From positions 36,135 to 100,134 of the forward strand of contig CAXAMN010028917.1 in NCBI GenBank assembly GCA_963970005.1: a stretch of DNA of 64,000 bases, read 5' to 3'. The translations under genes and the position numbers were made by a program. Position 1 is the stretch's first letter. The number at the start of each line of letters is the position of its first letter. The notes beneath the pieces are model-generated. The model searched no databases. It was not told the DNA's origin and was given only the letters and a program-made list of their open reading frames with translations. This document shows, piece by piece, positions 10,844 to 23,325 of the stretch. Source of the stretch: Durusdinium trenchii (Eukaryota; Sar; Dinophyceae; Suessiales; Symbiodiniaceae).

Positions 10844-13800
10844 CTGTGGTCACATCTCCGCCTGTGTCACATCTTCAACACACGACACACGTTCCAACCG
10901 GCAAGAAGAACTCACGGATCGACGCTCTATAGGAGAAAGAATGGAAGATTGGAACGATGGGCCTCCAATGGATCGATCGGTCGTAGTGAACGGCCGGTTT
11001 TCGTTCGCTACAAAACCAACGAAAGGATCGGAAGGCATCCACCCCGAAACCATGCGGCTGAACCGCTGAAGGGAGGCTGCGATCCGAATGTGGATGAGCG
11101 TTTTCGGAGTTCAAAAGCCACCAAAAAATGGAACCGCGATGGGGAGGTTGTAAGGCGCGATTGTCTTGGAACTGAACTTCTGCCAAGAAGGAGGTCAATC
11201 GAAATGTGGAACTACTACACTTCCCTTTCGGAAAATGGTCATCCTGTCGGGGACATCGAAGTAATCATGATTACTTGGTTGGTGTCTCCTAAAAATGGGC
11301 AGGTACGCGTACGCCCATTTACGGCATCCTTTGTAGATCAAATTGGCTAGTTCTTCAAGAGCTTGGAGGCCATCGCGTCCGGCTGGTGGAGGCCATCCCT
11401 ACGAACGGAACAAGAAGCTGCTAGATCGCTACTAGATCGCAAAATCAGACTACCCAGCGTGTCGAACAAGCGTCATCCGCTCATCCGCCCTGGATAGCAG
11501 AACAGGAACGAGACATCTCCGAAGGTCTGAGAGCTCTCCCAACATCCCTTAGTGTTCGTTCCAACAAGGTTTCTATAGGGGGTGTTGGTGTTTCCGATGG
11601 TGTAAGAACAGGATGTGAACGAAAAGTGACCATCCAAAAGAAACCATGTTTCAGTGCCGAGTTGCTCATCTGCTGCACTGGAATTCTCATGGCTCGAAGC
11701 TGAAACCGCCGTAGAAACCGTAGAAACGCGTGCAGCTGAAAACATCGTGCGCCGTCACACCCCGAGATCGTGTCTGGCCCGGTGATCGAACTGAAAAAAC
11801 AAACACTTCTAACATCTTCCAACCTACTAGCGACGGCCTCCAACCTAAAAGCAATGGGCTCCAACCCAAGAGCGATGGCCTCACACCTGAAACTTCTGAG
11901 CCTAGTTCTTTATCCTTTAGAAGCAACAAGGCCTGGAACTCCAGCCGCGGCCAACAGGTCCATTTGTTGAAGAACGCAACCTGAACAGAGTCGTTCTTCC
12001 ACCGCTCTTCCGCGCTGCTGTTCCGCTGTTCTTCCAACGGGGGCCCAACGGAGGTGGAGCTGCCGAGCTGGGTCAAAGCTTGGTCAGGATGGACTCGGAT
12101 GTGCCACAGCGTTGAATGCGTTGAAATACATGGAAGGCAACCAAAGGCTTGAGATATATGCTACGCTTGAACCGAGAGACCCAGAAGAGAAGACAGAAAT
12201 ACGTCTTACACAAAACAGAGTGAAACAACCTGTGCGTGCCAAGCAGTATACGTGATGGTCACGCCACATCACTCCCGTAGCTTGACACGTCAATGACCGC
12301 AGAAATCAGGAGAAGCACGCGGGTCCAAGGCAGTTCTGCACTCCATGACCCCTTCTCATCGCTCTCATTTTATAGAGGAAACCTGCACGGCCAACAAACA
12401 AAAAGCCTGCACCTCACTCCGGATCAGATCGAATCTTAAGCTGGTCGACCGGGTCGTACGGGTCCCAGCGACCAAAAACGGTCCCAGCAGCCCATTTTGG
12501 GGGGCCAGTAGCGTATTCGGGGTCCTGGTCTCTATCATTTGGGAGGTATTTTGTTGACGTCTTCAGTGGAGTAGGCAGTTTTTCTGCTGGATGCTTCTTC
12601 CAAGTTCTCTGCAATGCACCACTCCAAACAGCACATCCTCCATTTCTCAGCCCCGGAGACAAACACCTCTGGAAGGAACTTCTTGTTGGGGATTTGGATT
12701 TCTTCTACTTCTTGGTCTTCGTGGCTGGGCCCAGGCTAAAGCAGCGTCAAAATGAAACGCATGCATGGCAAGCAACCAGACACTTGAGATACATCTACAG
12801 AACAGCTGTGGCAAGAGCTCTGGCCGAGCAAGTGAGTCGCCCGAAAAGGATAACTACAAGCTTTCGCCATGAGAACCACTCAGCCATGCTCACTCCGTTG
12901 AAATAAGGAAAGTGAGCAACTCATGTCCGTTCCCCCAAAAACGAAAACCATGCTTAACTCGCACAGTCCAGACGACAAGAAGTCAACGGAATACATCAGA
13001 AGGAGATGCCGGAGTACCCATTGACCCCGAACAGTCCTGTTTGACAAGCCTGACACAATTGAGCTTGGAATGGGAACAGCCAGATGCCCCTTTCCCTCAA
13101 AGTTCAACCCTTTGAATCAGGAACTTCTCGACAAAGCTCCACCATACAAGTGCTTATGATGTTCATGTCCATGAACCACATGAAGTGGGGGGCTAACAAA
13201 AGCAAGCACAAGCCACCGAATTCGAACACTAAGACCAGCCGTACATCAAGAACCTCCTGCTCCAAGTGACTCGCGCTGCAGCTGCTTCTCCAGAGTGCCT
13301 GCGGACTTCGGAACTTGAGATCCCCCAGCGCATCGGTCCAACCCCGCAGTGGCAAACCCAATCCATGACGTAGGACATATTTGCCCTATATTGGGGGTGG
13401 CATTTAGATGTTTAATGATGTTTTATGGGTAGGTTTAGTATATTCCAGTTCCAGTCCCATGCATTATCGGAGAAAGATTAATGATTGGATGCTCCCACCA
13501 CTGAAGTGGAGGGAGTTTCGATGCCTTTGCCAGCGATGTACTTCAACCATGCAGGAAAAGCACCCCAAATTGTGGGAGACTTCTTAAGCACGAACAGTTC
13601 GGTCATGTCCATGCAGCAAAGGGCCATGCCCTCCATGCAACGTCTTCAATTTGTGCGTTTGAGTGTAGAGGTTCTGCTCGGAATACCGGCGTGACCAGCC
13701 ATAGAGGTCCGGTCCTCTTGGAAGCGGCTGGGTTGGCACCCGAGGGCCCGGATGGCCTAAACCTCCTTCATTTGTATATGGAGGTTTCATGAATCAAGAG

Positions 13801-13944
13801 TCTATGGGAATTCAAGAAGGTTCTGCAAAGAAAAACGAAGAGTAGACCCCACCATGGGGTCAGGGCGTATGTGTGTGTGTGTGTGCTGCCCTTTTCAAGA
13901 AACCATTATCAATCCTTCAAAGACCTTGAGACTCCCGGCCATTA
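10844..13944. other. No gene recognised
   Basis: Contains a palindromic stretch near 11293-11321 (AAATGGGC ... GTACGCGTAC ... GCCCATTT) and the repeat shared with 7285. No convincing exon. Confidence 0.4.
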
Positions 13945-14200
13945 CGATGCAGTCAGAAGTCGAACAGGATGTTGCAATCCACATCTCTGAGATGGCGAAT
14001 TGCACAAAAAACACGGAATTCATTTTGGACATACCCACTGCCCAAAGCTGCATAAGTCTGACGAAAGGTGCCCCAAGAATCCTTGCTGAATCGGACACAC
14101 GCCCCCGCAAGAGGAAGGAAGCAAAGCCGGAGCAACACGTGCACTCCGACGACTGGGAGCAGGTAGATGCCACAGGTGGATGCCACAAGCCAACTGAGTC
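13945..14200 (+). CDS. Exon-like open frame, hypothetical
   Basis: ITMQSEVEQDVAIHISEMAN, CTKNTEFILDIPTAQSCIS, LTKGAPRILAESDTRPRKRK run without a stop and look protein-like. No clear splice sites and no recognised family; the opposite strand is open too. Confidence 0.25.
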
Positions 14201-14353
14201 GAACTGGACTTCGAGGGACTTGGCAGGCTGCACACTTTGAGACCTAGACTCACCCACCTGCAGGTCAGACTTGCAAGAACTGCTGGAGATGCAAACACTT
14301 TGACCATTTGAGATGCAGCTGGTCAGACTAAAGTAACTATAACATATTATTAA

Positions 14354-14435
14354 CTATGCTTCTTGGTGATATCCGCCGCCAAACGGCCGTGGCTGACTCG
14401 AGTCCACGGCCGTCGCGCTATGCTTCTTGGTGATA
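14354..14435. repeat. Small hairpin insertion flanked by an 18-bp direct repeat
   Basis: CTATGCTTCTTGGTGATA occurs perfectly at 14354-14371 and 14418-14435. Between them lie 46 bp containing ACGGCCGTGG-CTGACTCGAG-TCCACGGCCGT, an almost perfect stem-loop. Confidence 0.75.
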
Positions 14436-14936
14436 AGGTATGCACATGCTTGTCATTACTTTGTGGAGAAGGTCTTAAAGCAATTGCCCACAAAGGTGAG
14501 ATTGTAAATTTAGATACGCATGGTTACCCTAAATACACTGTGCTTGTGGGCGAGAAGGCATGCCTCTTTTGGTCGGTAAACCACCGGCAGCTCTTGGAGT
14601 CTGTAAACCACCTGTGCTTTTGGAGTCTTACGGTCCAAAGACCATGTGCCTCTCATCCACCCGAGCTTCGCTCTTGGATGCGACCGTCCGTCCGACCCGG
14701 CCTTCCGGCCGGAAGGGTAATGCCACCGCCCTCGAGCGAGCGAAACGGATGGGGGAGCCGGAGCCGACAAAAACGAGACATCGAATGATTCGCATCATTT
14801 AAGCCATCATGTTCATTCATGTTCTGCATTAGATGCTTGCCACAAGCCATCCCAATGTATGGCAATCTTCCAGTCCCATGGAGGGTTTTGGTACTCTTGG
14901 TGGCGTTTCTCTGGGTTTCGGGTGGTGCCACCATGC

Positions 14937-15034
14937 CGTAGCGATCCACATACCCTCTAGCTGATGGTGATTGGACACTCTTTTAGTTCCGAGGATCCAA
15001 GTACCTTCTGAGAAGGCATAGGGATCCATAGGGG
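14937..15034. mobile_element. MITE-like element, family 3, diverged copy
   Basis: Starts near CGTAGCGATCCACATACC and ends CCTTCTGAGAAGGCATAGG followed by GATCCATAGG. Related fragments with GTCGTACC and TATAGG ends are seen at about 17675-17797, 18474-18566, 31180-31265 and 43190-43215. Confidence 0.5.
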
Positions 15035-16310
15035 TATAGGACCAAGTGGGGGTTCACTGATTCAGAGAAAGGAGGAAGAGGTACTTTGCGACCTGTTACA
15101 CTAATCACAACCAGCACAAAGTAGTATCTCCAGTCGATGTAGTATTATATATATACTATAAGCTAAACACGATCACCAAAAATGTTTGATCATTGACATG
15201 TTTTGCATTGTTTTGCCCTTCGTCAGGCTACGGTCTCTAAAGCTTGTTCGAAGGGGCACGCATGAAGAACACCATTGATGCAGCCACTAGCCCTCTAGGC
15301 CGCCACACACAGGCACAGAGCCTGCCGGAAGAAAGGACACGTTTAGAAGGTCTTACTCAATCTAACTGCATCGCTTTTGCCCCTGGTGAACCATTCTTCG
15401 ACAAAGGTCGAATTCGAACGAAGGTAGCAGTCTCAAAACACACATCAAGCGACTCTCCCAACCAGTGCAATGTTCCAGTGCCAAATGGCTGCTTTCGGGA
15501 GTGTATGCCTTTAGCAACCGCGCATGGGTAAATCAAACGTCTGAGCAGATTGCAAGGATACTGGTGATGATAGATCCTAAACACCACATAAGAACATGAC
15601 AAAGGGGGTCACCCGTTCAATTGTGATGATAATATTGGATTAGGTACCGGCAGGATGAGCTCACTTTGCGACGCTCTCCTCTAAAATTTCCGTCCCACAT
15701 CTAGTTTTCCAGGAAAGCAAGCCTTTGTGGCACCATCTATAATGGAATAAACATGAAGAACAAGATGTATATATTATATATATCCCGATATCCCAGGTGA
15801 GACACATCACACAAAAACCAAAAGCCGTCCCACTATGCCCTGTGTTTCTGAAAAGCTCGGTTTTGCATCGTTTTGCTGAGTCATTAACATCAACACCAAA
15901 CAGGAAAGCCAGTGTTCTTGGGGCAAGAACTACAAGGGCTGTACTGACAAAAACACACATCCTCCGGTAAAGAAAACGTAAAAGAAGAGTGACATGAGAC
16001 CAGTTGAGACCCCGATAAAGGTAGAAACACTTAATAAACATGTCATTGGGTGGGTACGCCCTTCGAAATTCCGCCCTTGAAAAAATGCGTTCAAGAGCCC
16101 TGGATGGTCTTGGTATTGGTTGCTATGTGATGGACGATTTGTCTCACCGAAGCGAGACAAATCGGTCCACGAATTGCGGAAACGCCAACTGCATCAAACG
16201 GTCAACAAGAAGTACAAATGATTGCATGGAACAAAGACCGACTCCCAAGCCGGAAATCCCAGTTCGACAGCCAGTCAGAAAGCTGGCGTTCGGACTGTGA
16301 CAGCGTCGTG

Positions 16311-16439
16311 TCAAACATTGTAAACCATGGCAGTTTTGCACATTCGCTGCAGCTCTGACACCTGCTCTGCCACTTTAGTGGGACACTCCCACCGGGCGAT
16401 CCACTGCCACAACCACCCTTTGGCCACTTCGCTCCTCGC
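16311..16439 (-). CDS. Possible terminal exon, hypothetical
   Basis: Acceptor CTCAG|GCG then ARSEVAKGWLWQWIARWE, CPTKVAEQVSELQRMCKTA, MVYNV, stop TGA (16313-16311). Exactly 43 codons including the stop. A second frame over the same bases is also open, so the call is weak. The bases around its 3' end are partly repeated near 19.5 kb. Confidence 0.35.
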   Translation of the reverse strand, partial: ARSEVAKGWLWQWIARWECPTKVAEQVSELQRMCKTAMVYNV

Positions 16440-16478
16440 CTGAGGAGCCATCATTGCTGGCGGCCTTGCGCCGTTTGA

Positions 16479-16498
16479 ACGGCGGAATTTCCGCCGTT
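16479..16498. repeat. Perfect 20-bp palindrome
   Basis: AACGGCGGAATTCCGCCGTT-type inverted repeat within GC-rich sequence (the plus strand reads AACGGCGGAATTTCCGCCGTT with one central extra base). Function unknown. Confidence 0.5.
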
Positions 16499-16639
16499 GT
16501 TCCGTTTCTGTGTGCGACCGATGTTCCGTGCGGACGTGACGGGCGGTATGGGTTTGGATGGGATTTACCATCCATGGTTTGATGTAGGTGGGTAGGTGCT
16601 CATAAACAAGTCGTGTAGGATTGTGTAGGTAATTGTAGC

Positions 16640-19600
16640 TAAAATACATACGGTATACTTAAGTGGTTAGGTTGCGACAAAAAAGCAGCCAATCGTTCAA
16701 TTGGATTCAATTGGCCCATTGTGACTGTTTGGGCATTCGGGTGGCAGCGGTTTGAATCATTATCACTACGTCTTGCTCCTGCTGCTCAGTCGTAGATACC
16801 CACCTTTACCATGCGAATGACACACTCGGGCGAAGATTCACTTCCAGCATGGATTCGAATCCAAACCAATGTTGACCCGAAATGTTGACCAGCGTTCACA
16901 AAACTCTCTTAGAAGCGTGGACACATTCGAGCCACAGGGATGCTCGTTTCTTCTTGCCAGTCCAACTCCAACTCTTTTAAGTCCAACATGCATCTCTTGG
17001 TCCTCCCTTCAGTTCTGCGCGTGCCACGGTGACCCATGCACCGCACCGATACACTACCCGCAGATGAACCACCCAACGCCCAGCACTGAACTGCACAAAA
17101 CCAGATTCGACGTTTTCGTGATCCTTTTGGGGTGGAGTGAGGCGAAGGGTCTTCTGCATTACGATAGGAACAAGTGACGTGAACGTAGTATAACAATGAC
17201 GCGAACGTAGTAACGTACGGTGCCGCATACTATGAGTGCATCGCTATGAGTAGCAAGAAGCTACTAGTAGCTCCGGGCATTACTACTACAAGAAGCAATA
17301 GACTAGTAAAGGAGAGATTAGCACACAAAGCCCAAAACAACTTGGTCAGTTCCAAGACTTGACCATCAAGAACCACATCATGAGATCCTCAGAATGAGCT
17401 TCAATATGATATCCCCCAGCAAGTCCAAAGGACGGGTTAAACCGGTGCGTTACTAAAGAACTGGTTAAACTGGTGTGTTGACCCACTGGGTCCTAAGATT
17501 TTATAAATCACATCTCAAAATCCAAATCAAACATGAGCTGCTCCCCGCCAATCTAAGTTCACCACCGTCGCTTCCTCCTCAACGAAGCTCTCCAGGGCTC
17601 CTAACACCTCCGGTCGGTGCCGTGCCGTCCAAGGTCCGCTGGAGTTCGAGTTCGAGGGAGTGGCAGAGCACTGAGTTCCTATAGGGATCCAAAGCCAAAG
17701 AAGGTGAGCAGGGAGATGAGAAGGGAGGCTAGGAAAATGTAGGCGCCAGGGCCTAGTCGTACCGAACCTGAGGAGGTAGCAGTGGATCGTTATAGGGGTT
17801 CAAAATGCAAGTTTAAAAGAAGAAAAGAACAAGAGACCGTGCTTGGGGAGTCTGCTCAAGCACCAAGTGTTCACAAACTTGGACACCTGCGTTGCGCGTG
17901 TATGAACACACAAGTATAGGAGAGGGTTTGGGAGTTTCACTCCCCAAACCACTGGAACCATGGCATTCAAGCTTTGCCAGTCCTTGTTCTTCATCTTTGC
18001 ATACCACCTACTCGACCTACTGCCCTTCTATCGCTGCATGGAATGCAAAGGCGATGGCAAAGGCGGACGTTTTTTGCAAAGTTTCAAAGACTCTCGCAAA
18101 ACGGAAAGCCCCATGTGCCAGTTCGCTCTGAACTGGAAGCCCAACCTGACGTGCAGCCAGGCAGGCAGGCATTCAAAATTAAGTTAAATCCTTATGGATC
18201 CACACACCTTCTTAGAAGGTACGACTGGGCACTCCTGGCGCCTGTATACGTATACATGGTGTTCAATCACCTTCTCAGAAGGTATGTGGATCCATAACGA
18301 ATAGCTTTCTCTCTTCTATGACTTCAATACCGTTTTTCTTGCCTTCCGGAGAGGTTCGCCATCTGCCGCATTGACTTTTAAATAGACCCCATCGTGCGAC
18401 AGGTTCAGCACTCCAAAGAACGGAACCCCTCACTATTGAAGACAATTCTCAACTCTGCAATACATCCCTCGGGATCCAGTCGTACCTTCTCAGCAGATTG
18501 GAGACACTATGATCCACTATGTAGGTGCCATGGTCCAGTCGTACCGAACCTGAGGTTCTATAGGGCCAATACACACCCGTGTCCTCAACTGCCCACTTGA
18601 GCGGACAGTTCACTCGGTCGCCGAGGGCTGTGCCCCGTGCCTGGTAGATGGAGCTGTGTATCCCATGAAGCCGGTCCTAGCGTTGCATTGAATGATCACT
18701 TCGCGTTTCTTTTGAAGAATTGAAACAGACTCTTCTCATATTGATGGCCTCATGCTGAATGGTTGGTCCAACAAAAATGGGCAGCATGAAACGGTCAAAG
18801 ATGGCCAAAGTGCATTTCTTGAACAGGTTCCAGGATGTTCCAGGTTCTCTCCGGATGGGCGCATCCGAGTGAGCTCGGTGACTCGAAAACCACGGTCACA
18901 TGGTCGGTCCGTCCTTAAGGCCTTGCCGCAACTGCTTTGGTTTTGGTTCCTTCTCCCTGCGCCGTGCTCCGTGCCGCGCGGGATCAATGCCATGCACCAA
19001 AGACGTCAAAGAATGAAGAGCTTCGTTCGTTCGAATCCCCACGCGCACCGGAAAAGGAGTCAGGAAAAGGACGCTATATCCCGACGTCGCGGATGAAGGC
19101 AATTTTTGCATTTACCTTGACAATTTCAATATAACAAGTGGTATCATGAATCATGTGTAGTTATATCATGTTATAATATGTTATATCTACAATCTATACG
19201 TAATCAATCTATATACAAACATACACATACCACACGTCCTTGATGCCGAGCAGAAAACATGTGTTTTTCACGTCACACGGTTCGTTTCGATCGGACAAGA
19301 AAGGTGAACACAACAAACTCCACCTATCTCCACCTGTTCTTAGTTCTTGTTTAGTAAGGTGTCCCCAATTCGCCCCAAAAAATAAGCTTTTCCAGGTGAT
19401 CCACGTATTTCCTGGGTAGGGTACCTTGGAAGCTGAAGCAACGACCCTTCGCCGAGTCACACAGCATGGTGGACATTGACACGTCAGAAAGCTGGTGTTC
19501 GGACTGTGACAGCGGCGTGTCAAACATTGCAAAAAATGCAATCACACTGCCATGTTCAATCAAGAGCACTGTTCAAACTTCAAACCATGGCAGTTTCGCA

Positions 19601-19813
19601 CTTGATGATACTGTGAAACAAATACAAACAGATGACAATCACAATGTCGCCCACCAATGACATTTGCTGAAACATAGAATCAATGGAATATCATTGGAAT
19701 GCACATTTTGCATGTCTTTTTTTCAAAAGGCTCGTGGCTGAGCTCATGGCGATGAAGAACATCACAGTCGAAAGAACTTCGTCGCTGCTTCGTGTGCGCC
19801 CCATTTGCTTCCA
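16640..19813. other. No clear gene; several family 3 repeat fragments
   Basis: Holds the element at 18192 and fragments near 17675-17797 and 18474-18566. The block at 19486-19536 repeats the sequence at 16275-16325. No exon could be fixed. Confidence 0.4.
18192..18297. mobile_element. MITE-like element, family 3 (GGATCC/CCTTCTnAGAAGG ends), copy 1
   Basis: 106 bp. The 29-bp terminal inverted repeats differ at 2 positions and each contains its own palindrome CCTTCTnAGAAGG; the outer ends are TTATGGATCCACA. No ORF. Confidence 0.7.
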
Positions 19814-19979
19814 ATGTCCGCTCCGGGTCGCCGCCGAACTCACTTGCGGCGTTTGTTCCCCGCCTCGGGACGCTGCCCGGCAAGACCTGCGGTCGACACA
19901 ACGGTGCGCTTCAACTCAAGCATTGGCAGCAAGTGGCAGCCGCAGTTTAATGCGGATGTCCCTGCCGCAAATAGCTTGG
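19814..19979 (+). CDS. Possible first exon of a + strand hypothetical gene
   Basis: ATG at 19814 gives an Arg-rich start (MSAPGRRRTHLRRLFPASG), then VDTTVRFNSSIGSKWQPQF. The basic start could be an organelle-targeting peptide. The 3' end is unresolved: a GT donor at 19980 (TTGG|GTATAT) breaks the phase with the next block, while CCGCA|GTTTAA at about 19950 fits. No family recognised. Confidence 0.4.
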
Positions 19980-20055
19980 GTATATATTATATGTGTGCAT
20001 TAGTACGTATGATATCATATGTTGCTGACCCTCCTGTTCAAACCTGATGTTCAAA

Positions 20056-20197
20056 CCTCGCAGCACCGCCGTTTTCGACCCAAGGAAACCGCTGTGCACG
20101 CCGCTGTGGAGGCGGCGCGCGGTGGAGCACGCCGCGAGAGGCGCCTTCGACAAGGTGTTCAAGAACTTCATCCCAACCTCAGACGTCTACACCGCTG
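20056..20197 (+). CDS. Exon of the + strand hypothetical gene
   Basis: Encodes TAVFDPRKPLCTPLWRRR, AVEHAARGAFDKVFKNF, IPTSDVYTA. The frame is open, GC-rich and protein-like. The acceptor near 20057 is CGCAG|C; a GC donor ACCGCTG|GCGTGC at 20197 fits the next exon. Function unknown. Confidence 0.5.
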
Positions 20198-20400
20198 GCG
20201 TGCCGTGAGTGGCCACTCCGGTTTGGACATTGGCGTCCCAGGACTGGAGTTGGACCAAAAGCGAGCCAAAGGTAGAGATCTCACCACCAAGCATTGCAAT
20301 TTCAACAAGACTGTGGCTATTTTGAAGTGTGTATATAGTTACCTGCAGCACACATGATAATTCTCTGGCAAACATTGGCAAACGATATATTGGTGCAAAG

Positions 20401-20510
20401 ACATTCGCTCGCTGGATGCAGGAGACCGCACGAGACCTGCGGAACGGTGGGAAGGGCATGACCTGCTGTTCATCACCTTTGCCACCGATCCAAACCTTCT
20501 GCCACAAGGC
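20401..20510 (+). CDS. Exon of the + strand hypothetical gene
   Basis: After GCAAAG the frame reads DIRSLDAGDRTRPAERWEG, HDLLFITFATDPNLLPQ, in phase with a GC donor at the preceding exon. The end is placed at the GC donor CAAG|GCAAAG and is approximate. Confidence 0.45.
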
Positions 20511-20841
20511 AAAGCATCTGCAGCCATTCCCTCGTGCAGCCATTCCGTTCAGAGTTGGTCACCCAGAGAGTCGAACTTGGAGGTTTTCCTCTATACACCA
20601 TCGATTTGTATCATCGATGTTGGGTTTTTAAATATACCTGCTTCCGTTCGGGGTCACCAATGGATATCTCTACTTACACGTCGACAGGGCACCCCTTGGT
20701 TCGGTACCCAAGTCCTATATAGATGTCGTGTCCACGTTTTGTGGGGAAACGGCTCGGTGCATCCATCCTGACTCCGCTGGACTCCGCTGGACTCCGCTGC
20801 TCCCTTCCAATATGTCCCAATGACGGCCACGCCCTTCCAAT

Positions 20842-20936
20842 CCCTAGGGATCCAGTCGTACCTTCTCAGAAGGTGGGACTGGGGTGGGTGCCAGGAGGGT
20901 CCAGGTGCCTCTGAGAAGGTACTTGGATCCCTATAG
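20842..20936. mobile_element. MITE-like element, family 3, copy 2
   Basis: Begins CCCTAGGGATCCAGTCGTAC with CCTTCTCAGAAGG and ends CTGAGAAGGTACTTGGATCC then CTATAG. Same architecture as the element at 18192. Confidence 0.65.
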
Positions 20937-22044
20937 AATAGAGCCTTCTGAAGTGGATTCCTTATACGTACCACCGTTCACCTACGGCCGCGCAGCGCCA
21001 CGCGTCGCGGAACTCGCCCGCCCGCTGAGTCTCCGCGACGCCCTCGGAAGAGGCCTCGGTCGGGGACCTGCGGATGAGGCCGGACGATGACGGATCCCAA
21101 GACCCAAACACTCCAAGTATGTCCATGGTGGTTTCAGAGGTCAATGTATGTCAATGTATGTCAATGTTCCATACATGGAGTGCGTGGGATATCGGGATAT
21201 CTGTTTGATTTGCTAGTTTGTGAAGGATCCCAACCGGCCCCCCAGTTCACTGGATCGGAGATCCCATTGTCCTGTCGGGGTGGACAATCCCAAACCTGGA
21301 TGCCAATGATTCCGATGATGATGTGATCCATCACGAGGGATGTGGATAGGCGACGTCACTGGTGGATGTGCATCACATCCGCTGGAACTCGGCCATGGTC
21401 GTGAAGGTCACGACCTGTGCATGGTAGTGCCTATTTCATCTGGAAAGCGTTATCTGCACCAAAAACACCACGCACTCGCTCTCTCGGCGTTCCCGAGGTT
21501 GGAAAGATAGACAAAAACCAAGCTAACCTAGGTGATCCCATACAGCATATGCCAAGGCTGTTATGAAAGGTGATCGCATGAAGCACCCCTATGCATGGAA
21601 CGATTCAATATGATTGTATGGATCACCAAATCAGCCTGACCCCGGCACTTCGTGCCACTCCGACATGTTGGACCTCATCAAAAGCGCTATGATTGAAAGA
21701 AGAGGTGCCTTTGAGGTGTTCAGCCAGCGTGCAGAAAGTCCTTTTCCCCCCAATATGGTGCAGAAAGGGGAAATGACAAACATCCCATTCAACCTCAATC
21801 ATGTAGACTCCCATGTAGATCACACAAAGCATTTGGACTCTAGACTTCATGTCGTAGATCTGGAACAAGCAAAACATCCTTCATGAAGTCTGTCTTCTCC
21901 TCCCAGCCACCCACAGATTGATTTCAGTTTCGATTGCTCTTTTTGGACCAGGAAGGATCAGGAAGGAATCTACACTCCCTCAAAGCATGCACTTTCAGAT
22001 GTTTTTTTCAGATGCCTCTTTTGCGGGTGATTCGTTCTTTTCAC

Positions 22045-22132
22045 ATCCCTTGCGCGTCTCGCTCGCCCTTCTCCGGCCTCGACTTGCCGGTGTCGGTCGA
22101 CCTCAGCCGCCCGCTGATGCTCGGCCCGGCGG
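22045..22132 (+). CDS. Exon-like block, hypothetical
   Basis: GC-rich block reading SPFSGLDLPVSVDLSRPLML then GPA before a GT (CGGCG|GTGAAA). The antisense frame is also open. Weak. Confidence 0.22.
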
Positions 22133-22579
22133 TGAAAACATGTCGGATCGGAAAACATGTCGGATCTGGTGTTTGGAGTGAGCTGATCCTGTACCTCGTC
22201 TTCTGAAAAAAACAAGGTGCGCCCGCGGACCCAAAAGCAAAAAGAAGCGCACAACCCAGGAAAAATAAACAAACACAAATTAGCAGGCCAAAACGAAGCA
22301 TCAGCCTCCTCCAGGCTTCGTGGCAACTATGATATTTCAAGCATCGCGGTTCTGGTGCAACACAGCTCCACTCACCTCCCAACGGGCTTCCGCGAAGCAT
22401 GGAGCAGCACACCCCCACCCATGCTTCGTTCTACTTGTGCACTGACCCGGAGCAGCCTGCAATGATGCTGGTGGTGCAACCATGTGCTCGACGCAACAAT
22501 CCTGCCGTTTCAGCCACGACTTGACCGTCTGTCGCGTGCATTGCGCACTTTTTGGACACCCAGGCCCAAGACCATCGTA

Positions 22580-22740
22580 TAAGCCCCGCTTCCCTCCCAG
22601 CCCCGACCCCACGCGCCTCCCGTCCCACCCACGTGCCTTCCGTCGCGCTCCCCTCCACCCATGCACCTCCATCTTCCATCCCCAGCCCCGTCGCCTCCCG
22701 TCTCGCTCCCCTCCATCTTCCCTCCCCAGCCCCTGGCATA
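22580..22740. repeat. Degenerate copies of the 55-bp repeat
   Basis: Same motifs (CTTCCCTCCCCAGCCCC, CGCCTCCCGTCTCGCTCCCC) as the array 600 bp downstream, with irregular spacing. Probably the same satellite, decayed. Confidence 0.6.
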
Positions 22741-23077
22741 CTTCTAGGGCTCCGTCCGACTCTGCGCCGCACGGTCTCCGACGGATCCCCAGTTTGGGCC
22801 ACGTGTGGTGTTGGGTGTGTGGCAGTTCCGTCTTTCGTCGGGTTGGTTTTTGGATGTATCATATACCTGGAACCTGAGTGACCCCTGTTTTGGAGGGTCA
22901 ACTATCCCAAACATGGCCTTTTCCTGTCAAAAAGGGGTCAAACGGATTCTACCTGGGTCTTCATAAGTATGTTTTTTCCGCCTTTTCAATCAAAACTGCT
23001 TTTTCAAGCAAACGCCAACTATTTTGTACTGAAGCACTTTTTGCATTGCCATGTTTTCGATGGTATGTCAAGGTTTT

Positions 23078-23140
23078 GAAACGGCGACTTTTCCCGACCA
23101 AACGGCGACTTTCCCCGACCAAACGGCGACTTTTGCCAAC
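23078..23140. repeat. Short tandem repeat of about 22 bp, three units
   Basis: AAACGGCGACTTTTCCCGACC repeated with small changes. The minus strand reads as a repeated KSPFGR-like string, which is not evidence for a gene. Confidence 0.6.
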
Positions 23141-23325
23141 TGCTAGTTTGGTAACCTTTGTAAAAACATCGAAGCGGCACTTTTGAAATGAAACGGCGTT
23201 TTTGACGAGCCATGCTGAAAACCTTGATAGATTCCTATAGCGGCAGAAAAAACACACCCGTGGAAGGTCCAGGTATATATATATATGGTTGTTTTCAATC
23301 TGCAGCTAGTCTCCAATAACATTCT

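Noticed and set aside
10616..11350. 244-residue + strand ORF over the ubiquitin-like exon.
   Set aside because: Antisense shadow of the exon at its start; the rest contains a palindrome and no domain.
22431..22901. 156-residue minus-strand ORF.
   Set aside because: Overlaps the degenerate satellite and has no protein-like composition.
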